64,000 bases of DNA from Nocardia arthritidis (lineage in GTDB: Bacteria > Actinomycetota > Actinomycetes > Mycobacteriales > Mycobacteriaceae): contig NZ_CP046172.1 in the NCBI RefSeq assembly GCF_011801145.1, positions 3,844,001-3,908,000 of the forward strand. Reading direction: 5' to 3'. The notes below the pieces were generated by a model. That model did not search any database and was not told the origin of the DNA. It saw only the letters and a program-made list of their open reading frames with translations. Shown here piece by piece: positions 46,209-55,985 of this stretch. A program made the translations under genes and the position numbers. Numbering within the stretch: position 1 is the first letter of the stretch; every line of letters begins with the position of its first letter.

Positions 46209-47630
46209 TTACGGGATATGCGGTTTGGTGCCCGGCTCCTGTGCCGGTTCGGTTTGCGGGCTCGCCGGGACCTGCGGTTTGGGTAGCAGGTCGGTGGCGT
46301 TGGCGCGGGCCACCTCCGCATCGACGCCGGGGAACTGCACCGGCTGGGTGCTCGGCGGCCGGTCCAGGCGTAGCGCCGAGGTCAGGTCGCCGAAGGTGCG
46401 GCGGCGCCAGTCGGAGATATTCGGCTCGCGAACGCCGGTGAACCACTCCAGGAATCGTAGACAGGAGGTGTGGTCGAATTTTTCGGTCGCCACCCAGCCG
46501 CCCGCCGTCCACGGCGAGACGATGACGCACGGCACCCGGTAACCGCCGCCGATTGGCGCGCCCTGAACGAATTCGCCCGGTTCACCGCTCGGCGGCAGCG
46601 GCGGAACCACGTGGTCGAAGAGTCCGTCGTTCTCGTCGTAGTTGAGGATGAATACCGTCTTGGCCCAGACATCCGGGTTCGCGGCGATGGCGTTGATCCG
46701 GTCGGCGATGAATTTCGCGCCGTCGGCGGGCCGGAAATCGGGATGTTCGCAGGCCGCGGCGTTGGGCAGGATCCAGGACACCGCGGGCAGGTTGCCCGCG
46801 CGGGCGTCGGCCTCGAACTGGCCGATCGGCGAGGTGGCGATGCCCTTGGTGAACAGCGGGGAATCCGGCCCGGCCGTCTCGTACTGATTGAACTGTTCGA
46901 GGAGGTTGAGGCCGTAGTCGTCGATCTCGTTGTAGACCTTCCAGCTCACCCCGGCCTGTTCCAGGCGTTCCGGATAGGTCGTCCAGCTGTAGTCGCCGGG
47001 GAGGTTCCGGATGATCGGGCCGCCGTTCGTGCCATCCGGATCGATGGTTCCGGTCATCCACATCATGCGGTTGGGCCAGGTCGGTCCGAGCACCGAGCAG
47101 TGGTAGGCGTCGCATACGGTGAACGCGTCGGCCAGCGCGAAATGGAAAGGGATGTCGGCCCTTTCGTAGTAGCCCATCACGTAGGGGCCGTTCACCCCGT
47201 CGGCCTTGCGGTGCGCGGGCAGCCACTGATCCATCTTGCCGCCGTTGAGCGCGGCGTGCTGCACGGACCAGGCGTGCGAGGTGGACGGGATCTTCTGCAC
47301 GCTGTTGCGATAGGTGTCGAGGTGGAACGGCAGCGTGTAGCCGTCCGGATTCTGCGGATCCGGCTGCTGGAATACCGATGCGCCGTTGGGTAGCCGGATC
47401 GCGCCCGGATCACCGAAGCCGCGGACGCCCGGCATGGTGCCGAAATAGTGGTCGAAGGAACGGTTTTCCTGCATGAGCAGCACGACGTGTTCGATCGGCT
47501 GCGGCGTCACCGGTTGGGCGAGCGCACGCCGCACGTTCGGCGGCATCGCCGCGAACGCCGCGGCCAGCGCGGCGCCACCCAGAAAACGCCTACGCGTGAG
47601 GCGAGTGGCCGGAAGTCCCGAATCATTCAC
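46209..47630 (-). CDS. Phospholipase C-type phosphoesterase, Tat-exported
   Basis: About 473 residues. GTG 47630 or TTG 47639 as start. Twin-arginine signal LTRRRFLGGAALAAAFAA. The phosphoesterase domain has VVLLMQENRSFDHYFGTMPGVRGF (metal-binding Glu-Asn), PNRMMWMTG, ILNYDENDGLFDHVVPP and YRVPCVIVSPW, typical of the bacterial PLC/acid phosphatase AcpA family. The C-terminal tail is Pro/Gln-rich. It hydrolyses phospholipids or phosphate esters outside the cell; which one is not determined by sequence. Convergent with the repeat-protein gene. Confidence 0.88.
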   Translation of the reverse strand: MNDSGLPATRLTRRRFLGGAALAAAFAAMPPNVRRALAQPVTPQPIEHVVLLMQENRSFDHYFGTMPGVRGFGDPGAIRLPNGASVFQQPDPQNPDGYTLPFHLDTYRNSVQKIPSTSHAWSVQHAALNGGKMDQWLPAHRKADGVNGPYVMGYYERADIPFHFALADAFTVCDAYHCSVLGPTWPNRMMWMTGTIDPDGTNGGPIIRNLPGDYSWTTYPERLEQAGVSWKVYNEIDDYGLNLLEQFNQYETAGPDSPLFTKGIATSPIGQFEADARAGNLPAVSWILPNAAACEHPDFRPADGAKFIADRINAIAANPDVWAKTVFILNYDENDGLFDHVVPPLPPSGEPGEFVQGAPIGGGYRVPCVIVSPWTAGGWVATEKFDHTSCLRFLEWFTGVREPNISDWRRRTFGDLTSALRLDRPPSTQPVQFPGVDAEVARANATDLLPKPQVPASPQTEPAQEPGTKPHIP

Positions 47631-47687
47631 GCACGTCAAACTAGTTGAGCCGTAAGGATTCGCAACTGGGGCGGGTCCGGGGAGTGA

Positions 47688-48515
47688 TCAGATCGCGTCG
47701 ACCAGCCGCAGCATTCGCTCCTGCGCGACCATCGCGACCAGCGTGCCGTCGCGGTCGAAGACGCGACCGTTGGTGAACGCCCTGCCGAAATCGGCCGACG
47801 GCGAGGCCTCGTCGTAGAGCAGCCAGTCGTCGATGCGGCACGGGCGCAGGAACCAGATCGAGTAATCCAGTGCGGCCGTTTGCATTTTGACCCAGTTGTG
47901 CCGGGTCAGCGCCGCGCCGAGCAACGTGATATCGCTGGCGTAGGCGAGGGCGCAGCTGTGCAGGACCGGATCGTCGGGCAGCGGATGGGTGTAGCGCAGC
48001 CAGACCTGCTGGCGGGTATGCGGGCCGTCGGCCGAATCGGTGAGGCCGTCGGGGATCCGGCGGATCTCCCAGTTGTCGTCCAGTCCGATCGCCGAAAGCC
48101 AGGCGTGGCCGGGTTCGGCCGGGCCGAAGCGCGCGATGGCCTCCGGTGCGGGGACCAGCGGCGCCGGATCCGCATGCCGCACACCTTTATCGCCGACGTG
48201 GTAGGAGGCGTTCATGACGAAGATGTCGCGGTCGCCCTGCCGCGCGACCACTCGCCGCAGCGCGAATGTGCGGCCGTCGCGCACCGCCTCCACGCCGAAA
48301 TCGATACTCGATTCCGGGTCGCCCGGGCGAACGAAATATCCGTGCAGCGAATGGATGGCGAATTCCGCGCCGATGCTGCCCGCGGCGGCCGCGACGGCCT
48401 TGGCCGCGATTTCACCGCCGAATACCCGGGCCGGTGTCGTGCCCGCCTTCGGTGCGCTGCGGAAGACGTTGTCGTCCAGCGGTTCCAGAGCGATTGTGTC
48501 GATCAGGTGAACCAT
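47688..48515 (-). CDS. tesB: Acyl-CoA thioesterase II (TesB)
   Basis: 275 residues with two hotdog halves. FRSAPKAGTTPARVFGGEIAAKAVAAA opens the first, and HSLHGYFVRPGDPESSIDFGVEAVRDGRTFALRRVVARQ follows. The C-terminal half has LHSCALAYASDITLLGAALTRH (catalytic Asp) and LDYSIWFLRPCRIDDWLLYDEASPSADFGRAF. It cleaves acyl-CoA to free fatty acid and CoA in the cytosol. Neighbours give no clear pathway. Confidence 0.92.
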   Translation of the reverse strand: MVHLIDTIALEPLDDNVFRSAPKAGTTPARVFGGEIAAKAVAAAAGSIGAEFAIHSLHGYFVRPGDPESSIDFGVEAVRDGRTFALRRVVARQGDRDIFVMNASYHVGDKGVRHADPAPLVPAPEAIARFGPAEPGHAWLSAIGLDDNWEIRRIPDGLTDSADGPHTRQQVWLRYTHPLPDDPVLHSCALAYASDITLLGAALTRHNWVKMQTAALDYSIWFLRPCRIDDWLLYDEASPSADFGRAFTNGRVFDRDGTLVAMVAQERMLRLVDAI

Positions 48516-48575
48516 TGTTGGCCTCCAGTGTGGGTAGTGGGGGTCGACGACGGCTTCGTCATCAGGGCGGGGCTG

Positions 48576-50108
48576 TCATCCGGCGAGTGCGGCGAGTTCG
48601 CCCGCCGGGTGGTCTGCGGTGGTTCGATCGCGTTGGGGCAGTAGGGCGATGGCGAGCAGCGCGCCGATGGCGGTGACCGCGGCGGCCGCGAACGCCCCGG
48701 TGCGCAGCCCGTCGACGAAGGCCAGCCGGGCGGCGTCGGCGGCGGTGGCGTCCGGCGCCGCGGTGAGCGCGGTGACGGCGGATCCGCGTCCTCGTTCGAC
48801 GAGCGCGCCCGGAATGTTCAGCTCGGACCAGAGCCGGGCGAGCCGGTCGCGGTAGGTCCAGCTCATGGCGGATCCGAGGACGGCGACGCCGAGTGCGGCG
48901 CCGAGTTCGCGGGTGGTGTCGTTGACCGCGGACACCACGCCGGCGCGCGACGGCGGCACGGTGTTGAGCAGCGCGTCGGTCGCCGGACCGGTGACGCAGG
49001 CCAGCCCGGCCGCCATCACGCACATACTCGGCAGGATCGGGCCGAGGTAGGCGGACCGCACGCCGATGGTCGAGGCCAGCAGGAAGCCGCAGCTCATCAG
49101 CGACAACCCAACCGCGACAACGATTTTCGTGCCGAATCTGCGGGTGAGCGACATCGCGAGCGGCGCCGTCGCCGCGACGACGACGGCGTAGGGGATGGTG
49201 GCGAGCCCGGCCCGCAGCGGGCTGTAGCCGCGCACAGTCTGGAAGAAGAAGGTGATCATGAAGCTGAAGCCGACGAGCCCGAAATAGGCGGTGGTGATGG
49301 ACCAACTCGCGATCGAGAAGCGGCGGTCACGGAACAGCCGGACGTCCAGCAGCGGATGCCGCGTCCGGCGCTCCCAGCGGAAGAATCCGACCAGGACCAG
49401 GGCCGCCGCCGCGAAGGCCGCGACGATCACCGGATCGAGCCAGCCGCGCTGCGGTGCTTCGATGATCGCCCACACCAGCAGTCCGGTGCCGATGATCGCG
49501 GCCGCCGCGCCGATCCGATCCAGCCGTCCGGTCACCGGACCGCGCGATTCCGGCACCGCAACCAGTACCGCGGCGAAGGTCGCCGCCACTACCGGGATAT
49601 TGACGAGAAATACCGCGCCCCAATGGAAATGGGCGAGCAGTAGGCCGCCGGCGAGCGGTCCGAGCGCCACCGAAAGCCCCGAAACCGCCGACCAGATGCC
49701 GACCGCGGTCGCCTTCTCGGCCCGGTCGGTGAATGTCGCGGCGATGCTGGCGAGGGTGGCCGGATAGATCAGCGCCGCCGCGCCGCCGAGCACCGCGCGG
49801 GCCGCGATCAGCGCACCGGCACTGTCCGCGTAACCCGCCGCCAGCGACGCGAGCGCGAAGAGCGCGAGGCCGAGCAGCAGCATCCGCTTGCGCCCGTACC
49901 GGTCGCCGAGGTAGCCGCCGACCAGCAGCAGCCCGGCCAGCACCAGGATGTAGGCGTCGATCACCCACTGCAGCGCGGACGTCGACGCCGCGAGTTGGCT
50001 GCCGAGCTTCGGAAGGGCAACGTTCACAACGGTATTCGCGATGCCGATGAGCAGTGCGGCCAGGCACACCGCACCGAGCGCACCCCAGCGACGCCATCCG
50101 TCGGCCAC
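48576..50108 (-). CDS. MFS multidrug exporter, DHA2 (EmrB/QacA-like)
   Basis: About 510 residues from GTG 50108, which lies four bases after the glycosyltransferase stop with AGGTGA overlapping it. Fourteen hydrophobic segments are expected. Motif A-like GGYLGDRYGRKRMLLLGLALF, motif C region GAALIYPATLASIAATF and LNTVPPSRAGVVSAVNDTTRELGAALGVAVLG are DHA2 signatures. Direct coupling to the GT1 enzyme suggests a modify-and-export pair for a natural product or antibiotic. Confidence 0.9.
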   Translation of the reverse strand: MADGWRRWGALGAVCLAALLIGIANTVVNVALPKLGSQLAASTSALQWVIDAYILVLAGLLLVGGYLGDRYGRKRMLLLGLALFALASLAAGYADSAGALIAARAVLGGAAALIYPATLASIAATFTDRAEKATAVGIWSAVSGLSVALGPLAGGLLLAHFHWGAVFLVNIPVVAATFAAVLVAVPESRGPVTGRLDRIGAAAAIIGTGLLVWAIIEAPQRGWLDPVIVAAFAAAALVLVGFFRWERRTRHPLLDVRLFRDRRFSIASWSITTAYFGLVGFSFMITFFFQTVRGYSPLRAGLATIPYAVVVAATAPLAMSLTRRFGTKIVVAVGLSLMSCGFLLASTIGVRSAYLGPILPSMCVMAAGLACVTGPATDALLNTVPPSRAGVVSAVNDTTRELGAALGVAVLGSAMSWTYRDRLARLWSELNIPGALVERGRGSAVTALTAAPDATAADAARLAFVDGLRTGAFAAAAVTAIGALLAIALLPQRDRTTADHPAGELAALAG

Positions 50109-50112
50109 TGGA

Positions 50113-51356
50113 TCACCTGCCGATCGAGATGGCGGCGGATAGCCGGAGGTGCTGTTCGAGCAGGTCCGCGCCGCGGCCCGGGCCGCCCGCCGCGGCGAAT
50201 CCGGCGGCGACCCGCCGCGCGCCGGCACGGCGGGTGATGGCCTCGTCGATACCCGCGCGCAGCCGTGCCGGGTTCAGGTTCTTCTTGGACACCCGCACCC
50301 CGGCCTCGTTCGTGACGACCCGCCGGGCCACCTCGCGCTGATCCCGCCCGAACGGCACGACGCATACGGGAACGCCTGCGGCCAAAGCCTTTTGGGTGAT
50401 GCCCATACCGCCGTGCGAGACCACCACCTCGGCCCGGTCCAGCAGCAGGTGGTGCGGCAGGAAGCGTTCGACGCGGGCGTCGGCCGGTACCGTGAAGCCG
50501 GACGGGTCCACCGCACCCGTCGTCACCACCGTGTACATGCCGCTGCCGGTGAGCGCGTCCAGCGCCAGCTGTGCCAGCTCGCCGTCGTCCTGGAATTCGG
50601 TGGAGCAGGTGACCAGCGCGAGCGGCTTGTCGATGCCGTCCAGCCAGGCCGGGCGGTCGGCGGGCGGCGCCCAGAGACCGGGGCCGATCTGGTGCACCTC
50701 GGTCGGCCAGTCGTCGCGCGGATCGTCGAAGGGCCGCGCGGTGAAATTCAGCATCAGCGGCGGTTGGGCCAGGTAGTCGAGGGTGTGCCGGAGCGGTTCG
50801 AGGCCATGGCCGCGGCGGGCCGCGTTGAGGTCGGAGAGCACCTCGTCCCACATCCGGTTCATCGCGCCGCGCACGGCCGCGTCGCGCAGCCTGCCGAGCG
50901 GGCCCGGCTTCGGAGTCAGCCCCAGCCCGAACGGCGGGACCTGCTTCGACGGCATCGGCAGCAGCATCGGCGACCAGGATGCCCACGGCAAACCCGTTGC
51001 GGTGCCGAAGATTTGAGCACCGACCGAGGTCATGTCGATCAGCAGGGCGTCGGGGCGGGTCGCGGCGACCGCGGCGCGCATCGCGGCGATCTCGGCCGGG
51101 ATATTGTCGACCAGTGAGCGGGTCGCCGCCCGCAGCGCGGCGAGCGGTGAGCGCTGGGCGCCGTCGCCGAGGCCGTTGTGGATGAGGTTGGCGGGCAGGT
51201 CGCGGGTCTCGATGCCGAGCGGGGCCAGCGTTTCCCGGCTGCCTGGCAAGGTTTCCGCGGTGACCCGATGTCCCCGAGCCGATAATTCCCCAAAACCGGA
51301 ACAAGTGGATATAGGTGACCTTTCGATGGACGCGTGAAAACGAGCAAATGGGCCAT
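50113..51356 (-). CDS. GT1 (UGT/MGT-like) glycosyltransferase with apparent frameshift
   Basis: The family N-terminus MAHLLVFTRPSKGHLYPLVPVLG is encoded from ATG 51356 in one frame. The rest of the protein (ELSARGHRVTAETLPG onward) is in another. The switch falls on a GGGG run (CCCC at 51288-51291 on the plus strand); one more G would join VPVLG to ELSARGHR. The remainder is intact: RPDALLIDMTSVG, VTCSTEFQDDG, and the donor-site HGGMGITQKALAAGVPVCVVPFGRDQ. It transfers a nucleotide sugar to a small acceptor, as macrolide glycosyltransferases do. Sequencing error and true decay are both possible. Upstream of the MFS exporter. Confidence 0.82.
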
Positions 51357-51701
51357 GACTAAAAGCGTTAATCTTCAGCAAACCTCATGCAAGTGGGTGT
51401 AATCCAAATCACCCCAATAAGAAATCGTATTGATTCCTAGGTTTAGGGTTAATCTCGGCGGCGTCTGCTCGGCGTAACTTTAAGTAGTCCGGCTCCCTGG
51501 GTGAAAAGCGGGCTCAGGTGAATTTCGGCGGGCGAATCAAACTTCAGGTCCGATAATTGGGCAACTAATGTGCAAACAGTTGCTAAGTGTTTCGTCGCCC
51601 CGGTCCGGCGGGACGCTGCCGATGGCCGGTCGTGCGCGCATGACCGCACCTTCATCTCTCATCCGCCGGTAGAAGATCGCTTCGCATGGGAATCTGAAGA
51701 G
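51357..51701. other. AT-richer intergenic region before the mannosidase
   Basis: About 345 bases between divergent genes, visibly poorer in G+C than the flanks (AAAAGCGTTAATC, AATAAGAAATCG, TTTAGGGTTAATC). No gene supported. Such stretches in mycolata often bind Lsr2-type nucleoid proteins and contain promoters, but I see no defined operator. The mannosidase frame extends upstream to 51570; the GTG 51702 is preferred. Confidence 0.45.
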
Positions 51702-54700
51702 GTGACCGCGCAGATCGTCGCCGCCGACTCGACCGACCTCTTCGTGGGATCCGAGGCGGAACCCAGGCAAGTGCTACGGGTGACCCTGCGTCGCGCAGGG
51801 TCGTGCACCATCGAGGTGAGCGGGCAGTCCGTGCGGGGGAGCGCGGCGGTTCCGGACGGGGACGGGCAGGTCGTCGTCGACGTGCCGCTCACCATCGAGG
51901 CGCGCCCGGGCGCCGAACTACCCGTGGCGGTGACGGCGGGAACCGCCCGGCTGGAGACGGCGGTGACGGTGGCCGAACCGGGCTGGACCATGTTCATGAT
52001 CTCGCATTTCCACTACGACCCGGTGTGGTGGAACACCCAGGCCGCGTTCACCCAGACCTGGGAGCTCCAGGGCAACGACGGCACGACGCGGCCGGTGTGG
52101 GAGCACAACGGATTCAACCTGGTGCGTGCGCATCTCACTATGGCGCTCTCGGATCCCGACTACGCGTTCGTCTTGGCCGAGGTCGACTATCTCAAGCCGT
52201 TCTGGGACACCTTTCCCGAATATCGTTCGGTGCTGCGGGATTTGATCGCACAGGGTCGGGTCGAGATCATGGGCGGCACCTATAACGAGCCCAACACCAA
52301 CCTCACCGGCTCCGAGACCACCATCCGGAATCTGGTGTACGGCATCGGATATCAGCGCTCGATCATGGGCGCGCGGCCGCGAACCGCCTGGCAGCTCGAC
52401 GTATTCGGTCACGATCCGCAATTTCCCGGGCTGGTCGCCGAGGCCGGGCTGAGCAGTACCTCGTGGGCCCGTGGGCCGTTTCATCAGTGGGGGCCGATTC
52501 TCAACACCATTCACGGCGTCGGCGGGGACGCTCGCCACATGCAGTTCCCGGCCGAATTCGAATGGTTGTCGCCGTCCGGGCGCGGGGTGCTCACCCACTA
52601 CATGCCGAACCACTATTCGGCCGGGTGGTGGATGGATTCCTCGGCGACCCTGACGGAGGCGGAGCAGAAGGTCTACGAGCTGTTCCAGGCACTGAAACCC
52701 GTTGCGGCGACCAGGAATTGCCTGCTGCCGGTGGGCACCGACTACACCCCGCCGAACAAGTGGGTGACCGAGATCCACCGGGACTGGAACGCGAAATACG
52801 TTTGGCCGCGGTTCATCTGCGGCCTGCCCAAGGATTTCTTCGCGGCCGTGCACGCCGAACTGGCCGAACGCGGCGTCCGGCCGAGCCCGCAGTCGCGCGA
52901 TATGAACCCGATCTACACCGGTAAAGACGTCTCCTATATCGACACCAAACAGGCGCAGCGGGCGGCCGAGACGGCCGCGACCGACGCCGAGAAGCTGGCC
53001 AGCTGCGCGGCGCTGCTCGGGCTCGGCCGGTATCCGGAGGCCGCGCTGGACAAGGTCTGGCGGCACCTCGCCTTCGGCGCGCACCACGACGGGATCACCG
53101 GTTCGGAATCCGACCAGGTGTACATCGACCTGGTCACCGGATGGCGGGAGGCGCACGATCTGGCCGCGGACGTGCGCGATACCGCGCTCACGGCGCTCAT
53201 CGGGCGGATCGACACGGCGGGGGGCGGTCTGCCCGTCGTCGTGGTGAACACGCTGTCGTTCACCCGTACCGACCTGGTGCGAATCGCCATGCCGCCCGGT
53301 GCGTTCCGGCTCGTCGACGATACCGGCGCGGATGTCCCGTTCGTCGTCGAGGCCGATACGGCGACCTTCGTCGCGGTGGATGTGCCCGGCATCGGCTGGC
53401 GCACCTGGCGCTTACTTCCCGCCGAAACATCCGGCGCCGGTTGGGCATCCGTCGAGGCCGACACCATCGGCAACGAATTCTTCGCCGTCCGCGCGGATCT
53501 CGCCCGCGGCGGCGGCCTGACCAGCATCCGCGAGCTGGCCTCCGGCCGGGAGCTGTTGCGCGACGGCGGACTCGGCAATGAGCTGCGGGTGTACGAGGAG
53601 TATCCGCAGCATCCGCAATTCGGCGAGGGGCCATGGCATCTCGTGCCGACCGGGCGGGTGGTGAGTTCGGCGGAGCGGCCCGCGTCGAGCCTGCGGGTCG
53701 AACGGTGCGCCGCGGGGCAGCGGCTCGTCGTCACGGGTGTGGTCGGCGAGGTCGAATACGAACAGGTGATCACCCTTTGGGCCGGGCTGGCGCGAATCGA
53801 CCTGCGCACCAGGGTGATCGACTTCACCGGGAGCGATCGGCTGCTGCGGGTGAAGTTCGCCGTCGAGGTGCCGGGCGCGCGGCCGGTGTCCGAGGTGGCG
53901 GGCGCGGTGATCGCCCGCGGATTCGCGCTGCCGGACGTGGATTCCGCGCAGGCGCCGTGGACGCTGGACAATCCGGCCAACACCTGCTTCGCACTCAGCA
54001 GCACCGCACACCTTTCCGTGCACGACCCGGACGGCGCCGAGTTGGGGCGGGCCGCGATCGCCGTCGCCGAGATCGTGGTGCCAACCCTGGACGCCGCGGC
54101 CGACGCCCGCGATCTGGTGGTCGCACTGGCCGGAATCGGGGTCACCGCGACCACGTCCACGGCGGCGGGCAGCAGATACGGCTGGCTGGACGTGGATTCG
54201 AACCTGCCCGATGTGCGAATCGTGCTCGGCGGACCCGAAACCAACCCGCTGGCCGCCGAACTCGTCGCGCGCGATCCGCGGTACGCCGCGCAGTTGCGGC
54301 GCCAGCTCGAGACTACTGGCAGCGCAAGGCTTTTCGTTCCGTCCGAGCGGGCGGTGGAGCAGGCTTGGGTGCCGAACGCCGACCTCCGCGATATCGGCGC
54401 GCTGCCAGCGGTGATCGTCGCGGGCCGGGACGCCGACACGCTGGCCGCCGAGATCGCGGCGCTGGCCATCGAATTCGGCGCGCATACGGCGGCGCGGGTG
54501 ACGGCCGTCGAATTCGGCGCGACCCGGCCGCTCGACGCGTACACCGTCGGGCTGCTCAGCCGCGGCATGCCCGGTTTCGCGATCGACCCGAGCGGCGCGC
54601 TGCATCTGTCGCTCATGCGGTCCTGCACCGGCTGGCCGTCGGGCGTCTGGCTGGACCCGCCCCGCCGCCGCACGCCGGACGGTTCGGCCTTCCAGTTACA

Positions 54701-55985
54701 GCACTGGACACACGAATTCGACTACGCCATCGTCGCGGGGGCGGGCGACTGGCGCGCCGTCGATCTGGTCGCGCACGGCCACGCCTTCTCCGCGCCCATG
54801 CACGCCCGCACGTCCGGAGGTCATGCGGGGGATCTGCCACCCACCTACGCGCTGCTGCGGGCGACGCCCGAGCGCCGGGTCGAGATCCAAACCGTGAAGC
54901 CCGCGGGGAATCCCAGCGCCAACGGCGCACCCGCCGAACTCGACCCGGCGGCCGGACTCACCGTGCGGCTGGTGGAAACCAACGGATTGCCGGTCCGCGC
55001 AACGGTTTTCTCGGCCTTCGGCTGGATCGCCGCGCGGCATACCGATCTGCTCGAACAAGACGGGCGCGACGCGGTGCTGAGCATCGAGGACAACGTCATC
55101 GTCACCGCGCTCGACGCGAGTCAGATCGCCACCATCGTCGGCGAGCCGAAGAGTTACGCGGCCGAACGCGCCAGGAAAACCCTTGGGCGGCAGACCGAAA
55201 CAGCGCAGCCGGTGTACTCGCGATACTGGCTGCACAACCGCGGACCCGCGCCGCTCGGATTCCTGCCGGTCACCATCTCGGCCGGGCCGACGGTGTTCAC
55301 CGCCACCGGCGAACCGCTCGACAGCACAATCACCATTGCCAGCCAATACACCGAAACCGCCGTCGACGCGCTGCTGACCGTCGTCGCCCCCCAGGGCTGG
55401 GTCACCGAACCCGCGACGCGCCCTGTCACGCTGCCGCCGGGCGGGCACACCGCGTTCCCGCTCACCATCGCAACGCCCGGTGGGGTGGCGCCCGGCCTGT
55501 ATTTCGTTCGCGCGCAACTCGCGGTCGGCGCGGACACCATCGAGGATGTGCTCACCGTGCTGGTGCCCGGCGCGGGCACCGATGCCGTGCTGCCGCCGCC
55601 TGCCGGGCCCGAACTCGACCAGGGCACCCAGAACGCCGGTACCGCGGCGGATTCCGCGCGGCCGCTCGGCCTGGAGATCACCGCGATCACCGAATCGGTC
55701 ACCGTCCGGTCCGGTGGTGCCGCCGAGCTCGCGCTGCGGGTGCGCAGCATCGCAGGCAGTCCGATCGAGGGCGAGGCCATGCCGATCAGCCCGTGGGGTA
55801 CTTGGGAATTCGTCGGGCCCGGCAGTAAAGGGTTCCGGGTGCCGCCGAATTCGGATGGCGAGCTGACCTTCGATGTCGCGGTGCCGCCGGACGCGCGGCC
55901 GGGGCGCTGGTGGATCCTGGTGAAGCTCATGTGGTTCGGCCGCATCCAGTACAGTCCCGCGATCCCGTTCGTGGTGACGGCATGA
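51702..55985 (+). CDS. Alpha-mannosidase, glycoside hydrolase family 38 (Rv0648-like)
   Basis: About 1427 residues from GTG 51702; an ATG start at 51570 would add 44. GH38 catalytic features are ISHFHYDPVWW (metal ligands His102 and Asp106), TAWQLDVFGHDPQFPGL with the nucleophile Asp233, and a downstream FGAHHDGITGSESD region. A long beta-rich C-terminal part follows, ending with immunoglobulin-like modules (for example VPPDARPGRWWILVKLMWFG). No signal peptide is evident. It removes alpha-mannosyl residues, perhaps from mannosylated lipids or glycoproteins being recycled. Coupled by ATGA to the next gene, as Rv0648 is adjacent to Rv0649. Confidence 0.9.
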   Translation: MTAQIVAADSTDLFVGSEAEPRQVLRVTLRRAGSCTIEVSGQSVRGSAAVPDGDGQVVVDVPLTIEARPGAELPVAVTAGTARLETAVTVAEPGWTMFMISHFHYDPVWWNTQAAFTQTWELQGNDGTTRPVWEHNGFNLVRAHLTMALSDPDYAFVLAEVDYLKPFWDTFPEYRSVLRDLIAQGRVEIMGGTYNEPNTNLTGSETTIRNLVYGIGYQRSIMGARPRTAWQLDVFGHDPQFPGLVAEAGLSSTSWARGPFHQWGPILNTIHGVGGDARHMQFPAEFEWLSPSGRGVLTHYMPNHYSAGWWMDSSATLTEAEQKVYELFQALKPVAATRNCLLPVGTDYTPPNKWVTEIHRDWNAKYVWPRFICGLPKDFFAAVHAELAERGVRPSPQSRDMNPIYTGKDVSYIDTKQAQRAAETAATDAEKLASCAALLGLGRYPEAALDKVWRHLAFGAHHDGITGSESDQVYIDLVTGWREAHDLAADVRDTALTALIGRIDTAGGGLPVVVVNTLSFTRTDLVRIAMPPGAFRLVDDTGADVPFVVEADTATFVAVDVPGIGWRTWRLLPAETSGAGWASVEADTIGNEFFAVRADLARGGGLTSIRELASGRELLRDGGLGNELRVYEEYPQHPQFGEGPWHLVPTGRVVSSAERPASSLRVERCAAGQRLVVTGVVGEVEYEQVITLWAGLARIDLRTRVIDFTGSDRLLRVKFAVEVPGARPVSEVAGAVIARGFALPDVDSAQAPWTLDNPANTCFALSSTAHLSVHDPDGAELGRAAIAVAEIVVPTLDAAADARDLVVALAGIGVTATTSTAAGSRYGWLDVDSNLPDVRIVLGGPETNPLAAELVARDPRYAAQLRRQLETTGSARLFVPSERAVEQAWVPNADLRDIGALPAVIVAGRDADTLAAEIAALAIEFGAHTAARVTAVEFGATRPLDAYTVGLLSRGMPGFAIDPSGALHLSLMRSCTGWPSGVWLDPPRRRTPDGSAFQLQHWTHEFDYAIVAGAGDWRAVDLVAHGHAFSAPMHARTSGGHAGDLPPTYALLRATPERRVEIQTVKPAGNPSANGAPAELDPAAGLTVRLVETNGLPVRATVFSAFGWIAARHTDLLEQDGRDAVLSIEDNVIVTALDASQIATIVGEPKSYAAERARKTLGRQTETAQPVYSRYWLHNRGPAPLGFLPVTISAGPTVFTATGEPLDSTITIASQYTETAVDALLTVVAPQGWVTEPATRPVTLPPGGHTAFPLTIATPGGVAPGLYFVRAQLAVGADTIEDVLTVLVPGAGTDAVLPPPAGPELDQGTQNAGTAADSARPLGLEITAITESVTVRSGGAAELALRVRSIAGSPIEGEAMPISPWGTWEFVGPGSKGFRVPPNSDGELTFDVAVPPDARPGRWWILVKLMWFGRIQYSPAIPFVVTA

